Assembly (NCBI GenBank): GCA_039105265.1
Contig: JAPFFF010000044.1
Coordinates: forward strand, 1,054,001 to 1,118,000
Length of the DNA: 64,000 bases
DNA from: Tritrichomonas musculus
Lineage: Eukaryota > Parabasalia > Tritrichomonadida > Tritrichomonadidae
Reading direction: 5' to 3'
The notes under the pieces were generated by a model that ran no database searches, had not been told where the DNA came from, and saw nothing but the letters and a program-made list of their open reading frames with translations. Shown one piece after another: positions 8,658-21,200 of this stretch. The number at the start of each line of letters is the position of its first letter. Position 1 is the first letter of the stretch. A program made the translations under genes and the position numbers.

Positions 8658-8677
8658 AAACCAAAAATAAGATGAAG
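8658..8677 (-). repeat. Outer inverted repeat, right copy
   Basis: This is the exact inverse of 7359-7378. It is only 4 bp from the inner repeat here, against 88 bp on the left, so the left spacer was extended or the right one shortened. Confidence 0.75.
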
Positions 8678-8681
8678 ATTT

Positions 8682-11600
8682 TTAGAATTTGATTCTTCGT
8701 TCAAACACAGGAAGATTTACTTGTTGATAAGAGGAAGATTTTCTAAAACAGTTAGCACCATCAAGGAGGTTAAATGTAATTTCCTCTCCATCATAAAGTT
8801 TCTCATATAGTTGCTCAATTGTTATACCCATTCTTTTTGCTTTGTTCAGGATAACTTGTTTTGGTATTCCTTTTAATCTAATGTGATAGCCTTCATTACC
8901 TTTTTCATCAACGAGGATATCTAAGTAACTTTTCTTTCCTAATGCTATTAATTTCCTTGAATGAACACTACCGACAGCACCATTAAACGAATCAAAGTCA
9001 CAATGAAACTGTGTCATCTTCTTACCAATCAACTCCTTCCCATATTTTTTCTTGAACACCTCAGCTATCCTTGGTACATCTATTTCTCTAACGTGTACGC
9101 TATCTGTATCAGTATAGTAGATGTCTATTCCATTTTGCTCAGCTGTACTCATTACCCTATTCATTAAATGTTTGCTCCATGACAAGACACTAGCACCAAA
9201 ATGAGGTAAATTAAAATGACTGTTTATTGGTTTAACCTTCTTAACATATACATTATCAATTGACTTGTTCTCTATCACCTCTGTTATGTAATTATAGTTC
9301 TTCCATATATATTTAATGGCTTTATCTTTTGGTATGCATTTAGTTTCAGTTGTTGTTGCCTTTAGGATAGATTTTCCGTAAATGGAATTAAGAAGTAGTT
9401 TAATGGTTTGTTGCAATGGATTGTTAGCATCTTGGTATCTCCTTCTTAGATTGAACAATTTCTCTATAAATACATTAATCTTGTTGTTGAATCCTTTGTC
9501 AAAGTAATATCCTCTAATAAACTCATAATCGAAATCATAAAACTCCATCAAGTCCATAAAAGCTCTCTTGTCTATGTAATAATTGTTGATAGGGTTGTTG
9601 TTAAATATTTTTGACCCTTGATCATTCCTACTAAATATTTGACCAAATTTATATGGTTTGTCAGCCTTGCACTTGATCTTCTTGATATTGATTTCAATGA
9701 AGAACTGATCAAAATCTAATAATTCTTTCGTAAACATATCCGATGGGCCCGCACGATTAGTACCTGAGGCCTCCAGGCGAATTACTTCAGGCACTCCTTT
9801 AGGTACACCAGACATAATACTCATTGCACTAGGATATAAACTGACTGCATCAAAATCTTGTATCCTTTCCTCTATATATTGCTTTTCATTATTAGCTGTC
9901 ATTGTTCTACCTCCACTAACGCATCTCTGAATGAAGTTTTGTGGTTTACCACTAAGTTGATAACACCCATCAAAGCAACCAAATTTATATGCATAATAGT
10001 AGCCAATAGAGCTAATGGATATAAAGTTATGGACATCAAGCATCTTTGTCTTCGTCTGCTTAAATACTTCTACCAGATCTCTATTAAATTTCTCTACTCC
10101 CTTCATCAATACTATGCAATCCAGTTTGCAATAATAGATAGCATACTTCATAATATCAATAGCTCAAACATATGCACCACAAGCTTTTGCATTATCTATT
10201 AATTGCTTCCAGTCTTGTTTTATCTGTGTCAATGGTTTCTTGTCTTGGTTCTCTAAGTAATACTGTAGTTGAAATTCAAGCGCAGAGACAGTTTTCCTAT
10301 TTATGTTCCTTTCAGTATATATTTTATAGGCCATTACCTCTTTATGAACTGGTAACTGAAACATCTTACCAAATGAAGCTAATGCAGCAGGGATGATAGA
10401 GTAGCTATTGCGGAAAGTTAATCTCTTGTTAGGTTTATATTTTGTCATGACTATTTGCAGAATCGTTCCACTTCTCTCTGTTATTTGTACATCCCATCCA
10501 GGAGTATTTATAAAGAAACAAGCATCATATTTAAGGTTATGGAAGTAAATGAGAGAATTGTTCTCCAATGACTTTAGTAATCTGTCAGCAATATTCTCCC
10601 CATCAAATATCATTTTATGAATTAACTCTTTGGTCCTGTACACAGTAATATTTAGATAAGGCATATGGGGTGATACAGTGGTATTAGTTTCAAAATCAGA
10701 ATAATAAATCCTACTCCACTCTCTCTCCTTTTTCGTCTCTGATGAATCTATTAGTTTACAGCACAATTCAGGATCATATTCAAGGTCTGTATAATCCGCT
10801 AAGTGAGAGTTGTATTCATTCGTTGCTAAGATATTCATTTCACAGTTCTTTATCTCCCTGAACTTTCCTTCTTTAAATAGCTTGCGAAATATTGCCATAG
10901 GTTTAACACCATTTAGGGGTTTATATATCATGTAATGGTTCTTGTACAGTAATAAGTCAACAATTCGGTCAAACTCTTTGGCCCATGGTCTCTTTCTTGT
11001 ATCTATTTTTATTTGTAGTTGGCTTCTTTCATCATATTTCTCATCAATCCTTCTTACAACAAAATGGCATTTAAACTGCTTGGCTATATCGTATATCAAG
11101 TTATTGGGGATTAACCTAGTCTTGACCATAAAGCGTAAATAATTAATTTCCTCATCAGTGAATACTCCAGACTGAATGCAAGCATATACCAAACAATTGT
11201 CTTTATAGTTCTTCTTATCAACTGTCTTGAATATTTGGTACTGTGATAAGTCTAAATCAGAAAGATTAATATAAGGGAAGAATCCACCTTCTGGATTATC
11301 GCGATAATCTTCGTCGACTTCAACTTCTTCTTCATACAACTTACCTTTATTATCTTCTTTATTAATAGTGAATGATGTTTGCTTGCCTCTCTTTCTATTT
11401 TTAATGAAGAGCAACTGGTATTTTGCAGGGATGAATACATTGCCAACCCAAGGATTATTGTCTGAACAGTCATCATTCAAGTCTATTGTCCCTGATATAT
11501 GTCCTATTGTTGAATCTAATCTTCGTGCCTTGGAAAGTGTAAACCATTTGTATTCCTCACCACCTAATGATTCGCTTTTTACTACTATATTCTTCTTGTT

Positions 11601-11831
11601 CTCTTTGTGTAATTGTCTTAATGTTTCAGTGAAAGCAAGTCTCTTATCTTCATCATCACCTATATCTATGTCAAATGATATTTCTTTCTTAGCCTTGGTC
11701 ATGAATTCTTTCAAATATTTCTTGAACTTTCGTTTGTCTCTTACGTCTTTCACCCTTTGCTTATACTCTTTTCTTGCTTCCGTTCTTGCAGTCGAATAGA
11801 GGTCAACTGATATATCAAAGAGGTATGTCAT
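8682..11831 (-). pseudogene. Protein-primed family B DNA polymerase (A), one in-frame stop
   Basis: One frame of 1050 codons is interrupted only by TGA at 10164-10166 (codon 556). In order: an OTU/papain-like segment with DNCLVYACI (about residue 209) and a later NHY (about 296); exonuclease motif I SDFET (about 376); ExoII FHNLKYD (about 428); the stop; ExoIII YYCKLDC (about 563); polymerase motif A DAVSLYPS (about 663); motif B KLLLNSIYGK (about 812); and motif C YTDTDS (about 905). This is the full order of pPolB, which starts DNA chains from a terminal protein. The stop falls between ExoII and ExoIII. Everything else is intact, so the copy is recently dead, read through, or carries a sequencing error. 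No intron-like signal is seen at the break. Confidence 0.85.
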
Positions 11832-11886
11832 TTAAGTGTAAATAAGAAATAAAAAAATATCACGCTAAATATTTATTAACCCTAAA

Positions 11887-12210
11887 ATGGTAGAATACAT
11901 ATATTTGATTCGTGAAAGGGAATTTTCTTATTCTAATCAACCTGTATACAAAATTGGTAGAACAAATAAGATTGCAACAAGAATGGGACAATATCCAAAA
12001 GACAGCGAAGTATATATAATTGAAGCAGTAAGTGATTCAGTAAAAGTGGAAAAAGAATTAATAACAATATTTGAAGAAAATTATAAGAGAGCAACAACAA
12101 GAGATGGAACCGCATTTATAGGTAATGAGTACTTTGTTGGGAATGTGAATGAAATGATATATATTATTAGGACTTATATCCAATATCATTGTCCCAGAGC
12201 TATCATTTAG
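11887..12210 (+). CDS. T5orf172/GIY-YIG-like small endonuclease domain protein
   Basis: The product is 107 residues. The start, EYIYLIREREF, followed by VYKIGRT (about residue 22) and R.GQYPK, matches the GIY-YIG-derived T5orf172/MUG113 domain, with IYL and YKIG as the two half-motifs. A late GNEYF (about residue 83) provides the acidic position. Such domains occur in phages, large DNA viruses and their hosts and are presumed nucleases. It is divergent from pPolB (55 bp between starts). Its 3' end overlaps the penton-like gene by 8 bp. Confidence 0.65.
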   Translation: MVEYIYLIREREFSYSNQPVYKIGRTNKIATRMGQYPKDSEVYIIEAVSDSVKVEKELITIFEENYKRATTRDGTAFIGNEYFVGNVNEMIYIIRTYIQYHCPRAII

Positions 12211-12934
12211 TAAGGATGTCATATATATCAGCCTCTTGGCTTGGTTTTATTTTTAAGGTAATGAAGAGAGGAGATTTTAATATTACTGGTTGAAACATGA
12301 AATCAACTAATCTCATTTCCAAATATTTTAATGAATCCGTATTAACTTTTATTTTTATTGGCTTAGTCATGTCATAGTTAACTATCATTGCCTCTTGATC
12401 CATTATCATTGTGTCAATATTTGCAAGGATGCTTGGGGTATATTCTTGGTCTCCAATTGATGAATGAGTTGCTACCCCCTGTAATGAAACTAAATACAAC
12501 TTATTGGCAAAATCAAGTATAGGTAGATCAGGTACATTTTTTTCTTCATTAGCTTTTACATCAAATTCCTTGCAGTTGAACAAACCAGTAATCAATTTTG
12601 CTCTATGACTTCCTTCCTTGAATGTAATATTTTCAGTAGATGTTAATGATATGGTTCTGTTATTGATATTCTTGAAGGTGATAGTAGTCTGACGAGAATT
12701 TAGAAATTTGACTAGATATCCAAATGAATAGGTATACATCTCCTCGAAATCAATTCGTACCTCACTCTTTGATGTAGTAAATATTAAATAATCTTCCGCA
12801 GTTGTCATTAATATGTTGGCTTTGGTATTAATAGATGAAACATAGTACTTCACGTATGGACATTTCCATGGGATATCAATATTAAGTCTTACCGTATTGT
12901 AATTACCTGGTTGACTCTGAACACTATACAACAT
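12203..12934 (-). CDS. Penton-like (single jelly-roll) minor capsid protein candidate
   Basis: The 243-residue protein is beta-rich with few charged helices. The C-terminal segment (LEMRLVDFMFQPVILKSPLFITLKIKP, about residues 205-231) has the shape of the last strands of Maverick minor capsid and related spike proteins: a short LRLVD strand, a turn, then an ITL strand. Mavericks need a penton protein besides the MCP, and no other element-A gene fits as well. Similarity is by strand pattern only, so this is a candidate. It is divergent from the giant gene at 12953, with starts 18 bp apart. Confidence 0.45.
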   Translation of the reverse strand: MLYSVQSQPGNYNTVRLNIDIPWKCPYVKYYVSSINTKANILMTTAEDYLIFTTSKSEVRIDFEEMYTYSFGYLVKFLNSRQTTITFKNINNRTISLTSTENITFKEGSHRAKLITGLFNCKEFDVKANEEKNVPDLPILDFANKLYLVSLQGVATHSSIGDQEYTPSILANIDTMIMDQEAMIVNYDMTKPIKIKVNTDSLKYLEMRLVDFMFQPVILKSPLFITLKIKPSQEADIYDILTK

Positions 12935-12952
12935 AATTTAATTTCTGATAAA

Positions 12953-15900
12953 ATGTCTTTGGCACTGTATTCTGCAAAGAGCAAGGAAGCATATAAACTC
13001 AAATCAAATGATATAGAAATCACTATTGATGAAGAAGATGGTAAACGACTAAACATTGAAAACACTATTGAACCTGGCGAAATGGTGCAATTTAATTGTA
13101 TCTACAACAAAGCTGAAATAGATGAAAAAATAGTTGGTGATTATTTCGAAAAAAATGGATTCGAAAACTTTGGTGCGCTTAATCTTATGGCAGGGAAAGG
13201 CATTTATACATGGAATACTGACGGTACACTGACACCAAAAATACAATATTGTGCAAGCTTCAATAAGCTCTATGAAAGACTACGAGATAGTGCTACTAAT
13301 TTACATACCTTTCTAGCTAAAATGAAGGATGACGTAGATTCTGGTATTGCACCTGGTGCTACATTAAACTATTTTACAGGTGAGGTAAATGATAAAGAAA
13401 TAATAACAGAATCATATGATGTTAGTACACACAAGAAACTAATAGAAGCACTTACACAGAATCATCAAGGTATGCTAAATGTAATGAACTTAATGATTAA
13501 AAATATAGATGATGTAAATAATGCAATTGCACCTAGTATTGATTGGTCTAAACTATCTGATTTAAAAATAATTGTTGAACATGTAGATAAAACTACTCAA
13601 GCCTTAACTTATGAAACGGAGGACAAGAAACCAGAAAGTATGGACGCTATAATACAAGATATAAGTACAAGTAATGAAAATATATCTAAATGGATAGCAA
13701 ATAATACTGTTAATTTTACTGAGGTAGAACCTGTTAAATATGTTGATGAAAAGGTTAATGAAACTACTAATGAAACTACCTATGATGTCAATGAGACTAA
13801 CATAACTAACATGAAAGACTTTGTTAATAAAACAAATACAACAGCTGCTAATATTACTAAATGGATAGATGCGTTAAATGATCAAACTATATCTTATGAG
13901 ACCCTCTTGAACTTAACAGGTGGTAATACTTCTATGTGCTTAATTAATAAAACAACTGGTGAACCTGAAATACATGAGGTTAAAATAGAAATTGATGAAA
14001 CACACCTACTCCTACACCTGAACCTACGCCTACACCACCTACCTGAACCTACGCCTACACCTACTCCAACTGAGCCACCAAATGAGTTAGTTAACCAAGA
14101 TGATATGGTTTATGAAATTCCCACTACTGATGAATTAAAGAATTTGATAACAAATAAGATTCCAGTTAATAATGCCCCTGAAGAACTCACAATCAATGTA
14201 TCTAAGTATTGGTTATATAGTAAAAAGACAATTGGATGGATAAAAGGCTTATTGTATAATATAATTTCGACTACTCTATATCTTGCTAAGATGTCTTTTA
14301 AATTAACCTATAAAACAATCGATTACGCCTTTATTCAAACCCTGAAAACATTATATAATATATATTATTTTCTCTGGTCTCATTTTAAATGTATTGTGTT
14401 TGAAGGGTATCGAAACGTAAAAGACGCACTTACAGGGGAGATAAAAGAAGAAAATATAGTATTTAAAGTAACTAACTATGATAGTGAAATAGAAAATTTT
14501 GTTGGTGAAATAGACCCTGACTTTGAAGAAATGCTAGAGGGTTTTAAGGAAATCACACCAACTACTAAAACAGTTGATGAGTTGAAGAAGAAAGGATATA
14601 AAGAAGTTAATGTAGCATGTACATCATGGGAAGTATTCTGGGGAAACGCTTGGAAGTTAATTAAAAGACCATTTATAGCTTTATGGAATGGAGTTAAGAA
14701 GTTTGGTAATGATACATATTTATTCTTTACAGGTGAAGATAATGATGGTAGAGGAACATATTGGGAAAATTGTCCACATATGTTGAGGATTACAATAATA
14801 GCTTTCGTCTTGGGTGGTGCAGCAGTTTCTATCGGAGCTCTTGCAGTTTTGTATGTAATATGTCCAATCGCTGAAAAACTCTTTAATGGATTTGAATATA
14901 TTATGATCAAATTATCGGGTAATGACCCAGTTCCTATTGCTTATGCTCGTACATTAGCAGAAGATGCCATAGTAGACCCTGATGGAAATAAGATAGATAT
15001 TGATATTGATTATGAGCTATTAGAAATATTTAGACAAGAATATAATGCAAAAGTAGTAGACTACAAGGTTATGAATAATGAGATATCAACTCCTTCTACT
15101 GACTCTAAATATTTTACATTAAAAGAATCAGATCAATTATATTTATATAGACCATCAAAAGTATATGAAGAATCTAATTATTATTGTATGAGATGGGATA
15201 TAGATAAAGATTATGATTTATCATTGAATATGGTATTTAGGTTCAAGGACTATTTATTTAGGCACACTTGGGAATTAATATGGGATGGGAAAAATTGGAC
15301 AGGAAATAACTGTCAAAATGTGTTTACAGCAAAAATATCATACATGAATAATAATAGCGGAGCTCCAGCAATAATAATTAAAAAGAACGAACTAATTGGG
15401 AAATGGATAAAAGGAACAATAAAAGAAGATTTAACAGATGATGATAATTATGCTCACATACTAAAAGACTATCTTACAAATTGGAGAGTTGTTAAGAAAG
15501 ATGGAACCATATTAAACGTAGGAACAACTGCAGTTTTTGATCCTAGCAGTTCAGGTACATTCACACAAGATGGAAATAAATATGAACAAGCTAGAATGTA
15601 TGTTGATGCACCAAGCGGATTAAAAGAAGAAGACGGATTATATGTTTATGCAGATTTAAATATTAATGGAAACATAACAGAATTAAAATGGGATTGTCAT
15701 CCTGAACACTGTATTAATTCTGGAGTCATGCACACTTATGGATCAAATCCTTGTCTAGAATCATTTAATTATCATCGAGAAAAAAGGTATTCCATTAAAA
15801 TCATTGAAGGATTTAATCATAAGAACATTCGAATATACATGGAAAAAGAATTATTTGAATTTGATGTAAAAGTTAATCCATTTAACATAATCTTACAAGA

Positions 15901-18202
15901 ACAATTTTATGAAGTAGAGCCAGATCCAAGAAACTGTTCAACTATATCAACAGATTTAAATATTTATTCATCAAAGATTATATGGGCTGATAATATCATG
16001 ACGATGAGAAGAGACTTAAATGTTGTTGGAGGAATTACTGACATATTGCAATATGATTATGCTTTATTGAAACAGACAGTTGATAATCTAGCTGAGCAAA
16101 TGAGAATTCAAGCCATGTATAATGAATATACTGATAGCATTAAACAAGGTATATCAGTTGCAAATACGATTTTAAATATTCTAGCTTCAGTAGTATCGAT
16201 TGCAGGGGTACTCTCAACATTAAATATGTCCAATAACTCAGTAAATATTAATACATATCAAACAACACCTTTCCCTGGGCCAGGAGGAAATGGTGGAGGA
16301 GGTGGAGGTGGAGGATATCCTGGTGATGGAGGTAGTGGCTTTCAAGGTAAGTTTTTGGTGAATGTTGATTTGAAGGCTGATAAGATGACTATGGAAAGAT
16401 TTTTGCCAACTACAACAACTGTTCAAATACCCGTGGCTGGAGCTATTTCAACATTTTCAGCAACACAGGTTGTCCTTTCGACAACACATGCATTAACTCA
16501 GTTAGGAAATGCTATTGCTACACTTGGTTCGAATGTATTAAATTTCTTTAGGAATAGACCAGATACGAATGGAACTGAAACATTAAATATTAATTCATCC
16601 TCGATTACAATAACTGATAATGATACTGATAATGCAACTAATACTATCACAACCACTGAACAATCATTAGTGAGAACTCATAGAGAAGTTCAGCCACAAG
16701 TTGTTACAGATGAAACAGATGAGATTCGAACAGATATAACTGTACCACAGACTACAATGACAAATACAGCTTCAACTACGATTGCACTTAGGAATCAAGT
16801 TCCTGTTATTGATATTGCTGGAACTCAGTATACCTTAGAAGACATAGCTGATTTGACAAGAGAAGAACGAAATGCATTAGTTGCTAATCATCCTGATATC
16901 TTACGTATCCAATATCATGGAAGAGAGTGGTTTAATGTATATGATTTGTTTTATAATGACCAACTCATTATCCATAATAATGTATTTCAACGAAGGACTC
17001 TAATAAGACCAGCTGATATTGAGATGACAGATAGAATACATAGAGCTACTGATAATAATTGGTCAATAGAATGGGATGGAACAACATACACAGCGAGAGA
17101 TATTGAACAATTATCGATGCAAGATAGACTAAATTTACCATTTGTTCAAAATGGAGATATTGGTTTAGAACCTTACTTGAATGACCAAACAATGGAGGCA
17201 TGGATAAATATTATTGACCATAGAGGAGAGACTATTGACCCAATTGTTGCTACTATTGATTATTCTGCTCCAACAACAGCAAATATTAGTGGAGGTCAAG
17301 TACGATTTGTTGGAATAAATTCACAAATAGAAGTCAATGCAAATGGAGTTAGATATCAGCATTATGACCTTGTTGCCACAACAGATACTTGGACAGTACC
17401 AGGAACAACACCAGCAATAACAGCAAGAATGATAGAACAAATGAGTGATGAACAAAGAGGAGAACTAATGGATAATATTTATTCTCATGGTAATCTTTTA
17501 GCTTTTAATGACACATTAGATGAAACAACTGGTGAAGAAATAACACAAGTACTATATAATGGAAATGTAGTTGCTACAATAGATAGAAGAAGACTACATG
17601 TAATTAATATTGTGAATGGAGTGATAGAAATGTACCAACAAGATGGTGTTATAAGTGCAACTACTCAGGTTATTATGGGAGCAGTAGGTTATGTTGCTAG
17701 AAGGTTCTTACATGGTCAATGGCAGTTTGTTAGACATCATCCTGGTGATGCAGCAGCAATAGCAGGGGTAGCAGCAGAAGCATATGTAGCAAATAGAATA
17801 GGATTATTTAATATTCCAAGTTGGTTCCGTCGTAATGATAACCCAGAAACATTAGCAGAGGAAGATGTATTAGAAAAGATTCTTGCATGGGCATATCATG
17901 AAGAAACAGATGATGAACCTGAACTTGAAATAACAATGAAGGATGCTGATAAGATGATGGTTTCATTTGATACATGTATTAATATTGCAAAGACATATCG
18001 CGATACTTTAAAGGGTACAATAGCATTCATGTGCGAGAAAATAAAAGAACTCGATAATAAGCATCCATTAGAAGATATAGATATGACTGCTTATATTACT
18101 AAAGCAGAAGTGAAGGAAATGATAGACCAGAAGGATGCATATATTGATACCCTTGAGACAAGACTTGCTACATTAGAGAAGAAGTGCGCAAATATAGAGT
18201 AG
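12953..18202 (+). CDS. Giant fibre-like surface/structural protein with membrane segments
   Basis: The open frame begins at 12911, but that would overlap the divergent neighbour. The ATG at 12953 (MSLALYSAKSK) is preferred, giving 1749 residues. Seen in order: an N-terminal domain; many Asn/Thr-rich stretches with N-x-T sites; a Thr/Pro run (about 347-375); hydrophobic helices near 428-452, 613-637 and 1066-1090; a Gly-rich hinge (about 1108-1130); and a long C-terminal region. Two blocks are shared with the next gene: one with LIWDGKNW, and one with the conserved NIMTMR.DLN. A C-terminal helical segment is also shared. It is probably a virion spike, fibre or membrane-associated protein. The T/P run holds a compensated frame slip. 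Confidence 0.6.
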   Translation: MSLALYSAKSKEAYKLKSNDIEITIDEEDGKRLNIENTIEPGEMVQFNCIYNKAEIDEKIVGDYFEKNGFENFGALNLMAGKGIYTWNTDGTLTPKIQYCASFNKLYERLRDSATNLHTFLAKMKDDVDSGIAPGATLNYFTGEVNDKEIITESYDVSTHKKLIEALTQNHQGMLNVMNLMIKNIDDVNNAIAPSIDWSKLSDLKIIVEHVDKTTQALTYETEDKKPESMDAIIQDISTSNENISKWIANNTVNFTEVEPVKYVDEKVNETTNETTYDVNETNITNMKDFVNKTNTTAANITKWIDALNDQTISYETLLNLTGGNTSMCLINKTTGEPEIHEVKIEIDETHLLLHLNLRLHHLPEPTPTPTPTEPPNELVNQDDMVYEIPTTDELKNLITNKIPVNNAPEELTINVSKYWLYSKKTIGWIKGLLYNIISTTLYLAKMSFKLTYKTIDYAFIQTLKTLYNIYYFLWSHFKCIVFEGYRNVKDALTGEIKEENIVFKVTNYDSEIENFVGEIDPDFEEMLEGFKEITPTTKTVDELKKKGYKEVNVACTSWEVFWGNAWKLIKRPFIALWNGVKKFGNDTYLFFTGEDNDGRGTYWENCPHMLRITIIAFVLGGAAVSIGALAVLYVICPIAEKLFNGFEYIMIKLSGNDPVPIAYARTLAEDAIVDPDGNKIDIDIDYELLEIFRQEYNAKVVDYKVMNNEISTPSTDSKYFTLKESDQLYLYRPSKVYEESNYYCMRWDIDKDYDLSLNMVFRFKDYLFRHTWELIWDGKNWTGNNCQNVFTAKISYMNNNSGAPAIIIKKNELIGKWIKGTIKEDLTDDDNYAHILKDYLTNWRVVKKDGTILNVGTTAVFDPSSSGTFTQDGNKYEQARMYVDAPSGLKEEDGLYVYADLNINGNITELKWDCHPEHCINSGVMHTYGSNPCLESFNYHREKRYSIKIIEGFNHKNIRIYMEKELFEFDVKVNPFNIILQEQFYEVEPDPRNCSTISTDLNIYSSKIIWADNIMTMRRDLNVVGGITDILQYDYALLKQTVDNLAEQMRIQAMYNEYTDSIKQGISVANTILNILASVVSIAGVLSTLNMSNNSVNINTYQTTPFPGPGGNGGGGGGGGYPGDGGSGFQGKFLVNVDLKADKMTMERFLPTTTTVQIPVAGAISTFSATQVVLSTTHALTQLGNAIATLGSNVLNFFRNRPDTNGTETLNINSSSITITDNDTDNATNTITTTEQSLVRTHREVQPQVVTDETDEIRTDITVPQTTMTNTASTTIALRNQVPVIDIAGTQYTLEDIADLTREERNALVANHPDILRIQYHGREWFNVYDLFYNDQLIIHNNVFQRRTLIRPADIEMTDRIHRATDNNWSIEWDGTTYTARDIEQLSMQDRLNLPFVQNGDIGLEPYLNDQTMEAWINIIDHRGETIDPIVATIDYSAPTTANISGGQVRFVGINSQIEVNANGVRYQHYDLVATTDTWTVPGTTPAITARMIEQMSDEQRGELMDNIYSHGNLLAFNDTLDETTGEEITQVLYNGNVVATIDRRRLHVINIVNGVIEMYQQDGVISATTQVIMGAVGYVARRFLHGQWQFVRHHPGDAAAIAGVAAEAYVANRIGLFNIPSWFRRNDNPETLAEEDVLEKILAWAYHEETDDEPELEITMKDADKMMVSFDTCINIAKTYRDTLKGTIAFMCEKIKELDNKHPLEDIDMTAYITKAEVKEMIDQKDAYIDTLETRLATLEKKCANIE

Positions 18203-18229
18203 AATAGAGAATTATTTTTTTGGACTTAA

Positions 18230-21200
18230 ATGGACGAGACGACAACAAAATTCATTGGAGACATACAATTTAAGGTAGGAGATGCTACTAGGAAAGGAAG
18301 TGAATTATTAACGCTGAGTGATTTGGATGGATATGTACAAGGAGGAAGCTGGTTTGAAGAAGTAGAAGGTTATCCTGAATATGAAATCAAAAATGAGAAC
18401 ATAACAGCCTATAAAGATGAATCACTGTCGATGGCTAACTACAACATCCTGAAAATTAATATGTCAAATGACGTACTAAATAAGATAATAGCTGCTCCTG
18501 ACGTAACTGTCGTATTCAAATTCATACTTAGGAAAGAAGTGATATACGATTATGAAGGCAATCTAGTGAAAGAATTTACTGCATACGTTGAAAATCATCA
18601 AGCAAAAGGTCCGTGTATTACATGTCGTACTGATCTTAAATGTATGGTCACGCATTGGACTACATTCGGCCCTGAGTTCTTTATAGCATTTGATACTAGA
18701 CTCGGTGTGAATCCATATTCATTATACATGAATGGGGAGCTATCGATACAGTACTTACTAAAGCAAGACTCGATGGTTGCGAAGAAGCCAGTAGTCAAGT
18801 GTGATGTAATAGATGCGCGTAATGCTCTTCAGTTGTATGAATCAGATGTTCATTACTTTTATAAACCAAGTGTCGTAACTACAGTGAATGTCGACTCAGT
18901 TGATTACTACAAGATGATATATCGAATTCCAAATGATTATACAATACCCATTAACCTTAATTTTACATTTACTGAACACTGTTTTGGTAATAGATGGAGC
19001 CTAATATGGGATGGAACAAAATGGGTTGGAGAGAACATGCAAGGACGTAGCAATGGGAAAATAGAGAGCAGTAAGCAATATCTTCGTGTAAACAAAAATA
19101 ATTATGGAGCAAGTGGATGCTATGTCAGATGCAAACGTAGTGAATGGAATAAGATGTTGTTGGATGATACTAATGAAAATTTCATGAAAGTGATGTTCGC
19201 CAATGGCACTACAAAGTTGTTGTTCAAAGATGGTACAGAGGCAAATGGTTCTGCACATAGCATAGAAATAGATAGATGTGATTCAACAGTAGAGATATAT
19301 ACTAAAGAAGGATACGATTATTTACCGCTACAATTACAGATCCAAAACAGTAATAAAGAAGAGGTAGAGTCGTTGTTGAACCGTATAGACAAAATTGTTT
19401 ACGATATGTCACTTGATGGAGCGAGTAACAGGCTTACTTTTAGATGGGATGAACTACATAAGAACGAACATTATGGGTACGACATAGATTTGATTGCTGA
19501 ATTAGATAGTATTGAAAAAATTAACTATTATTGGTCCAGCAGTAACATTAACATAGCGACTAGAGATATCGAACTCTATTTACGTCAACAGTACACGGAT
19601 CCTATAGAAGAAGTTAACTGGGATCCAACAACAAATGCTTTTAAGTACATTATTCAACAACAATTTTATGAGATTACTCCAAGACCAGATGCAGCCACAA
19701 CTTTGTATACGGACTTCAATATTACTTCTTCGAAGATAATTACAGCTGATAACATTATGACTATGCGATCAGATCTAAACATGGTTACAAATACTGTTGA
19801 TGTGGTTTCTTATGACGTGAAAGATATAAAGAACAATGTAGAGACATTGAACTCAGAGATGGCAGAACAAGCAGCGAAGACAAAATATTTACAAAAAGAA
19901 GTGGATAAGGTAGATATGAAAGCTAACATAGGTATTGCTTTAGGTGCTGTTGGTTGTGTATTAGGTGCTACTGGTATAGGTGTTGCTGGTAAAGCATTAT
20001 CATTTGCATCTAAAGCAGCACAAACTGGGGGTAGGGAATTAATAAATACTGTAACCAAGGTGTCTGATGTTGGTACAAATGTTGTAGAAGATATTGCTGG
20101 TAAGCTCACTGACGAACTACCTGATATTGGAGCTGATGTATTCTTTGGTGATATGGTATCTATTCCAGTTAGTAGAATGATGCGTTCGTTATCTAACAAA
20201 GATAAACTAAATAATATTATAGCTTGGTGCGATGAGGAGTATGTACCTGTTAATGAAATAAACTTTACTGATGAACTTGATGATCCGTCCAAAGTAGCCA
20301 TGACATTAACTTCAACAATGGATATGTGTAAGAGATTCCGTCATACGATGAAACCAATGATAAAAACATTAGCGACTACTGTAGAGAAGAGTGTGTCATC
20401 AACAGATTTGGTTAGAGATGACGTAATAGATGTTGTTGGTAAATATGTCAATGGCGAGGTCCATTTGGAAGCAGAAGATGTTATCACAGATGGAACAATC
20501 AAAGCACGATTTTTGGTGCAAAAAGTTAGTGAATACAATGATGTTGATTATGAAGAGAATATAGTTACTATTAATATTACTGATGGAACAATTAATTATC
20601 AAGGAACAACTGATTTTCCTAGCTGCACTATGAATGACAAAACATTTGTTATATCAAACCCAAATAAACTGAGGGTTGGTGGAATACAGATAAAAGAAAA
20701 TACAGCAAAAAGAAGAATGGAATTTACCCCAAATGATTTAGCCTATACTTGTGATATAGATGCTTTACATAAGAAGATAGATACATTACATGAGCAGATA
20801 GAAAAGAATGATACAGCTCTAGCTACGACTTTAAATGAATTCCCAACTGTTGATGAAGTAAATGAAGCATTAGATGAATTAAAAAATAATATGGTTAATA
20901 TGGATAACCTGTATACGAAAGAAGAAGCGGATGCAAAATATCGAAGCAAAAATGATTTGATATACAAAGAATCTATTGAAGTGCCATTTGAAAATGTACA
21001 AGATAGTTCAGGAACGTGGGAAGTCAAAATAACATTGACTAATGGAATTCACCTTGTTGGAACAATATCAAATAACGATGGCTTTGTTCAAGAGTTTGAT
21101 TTTTTGTTTGATTATAATGGTGTTATTACTGAAGATGGAGTTAATGTCGATGTTGAAATTGATGGAACAACCTATTACTTGACCTATTATAAAAGCGATA

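Noticed and set aside
12911-12952. Upstream Met extension of the giant 12953 gene
   Set aside because: It would overlap the start of the divergent penton-like gene, and the later ATG has a leader like other genes.
16238-16426. Antisense ORFs inside the giant genes, e.g. 14476-14910, 16238-16426, 19810-20301
   Set aside because: They are shadows of strongly coding plus-strand frames, with no independent leaders or conserved motifs.
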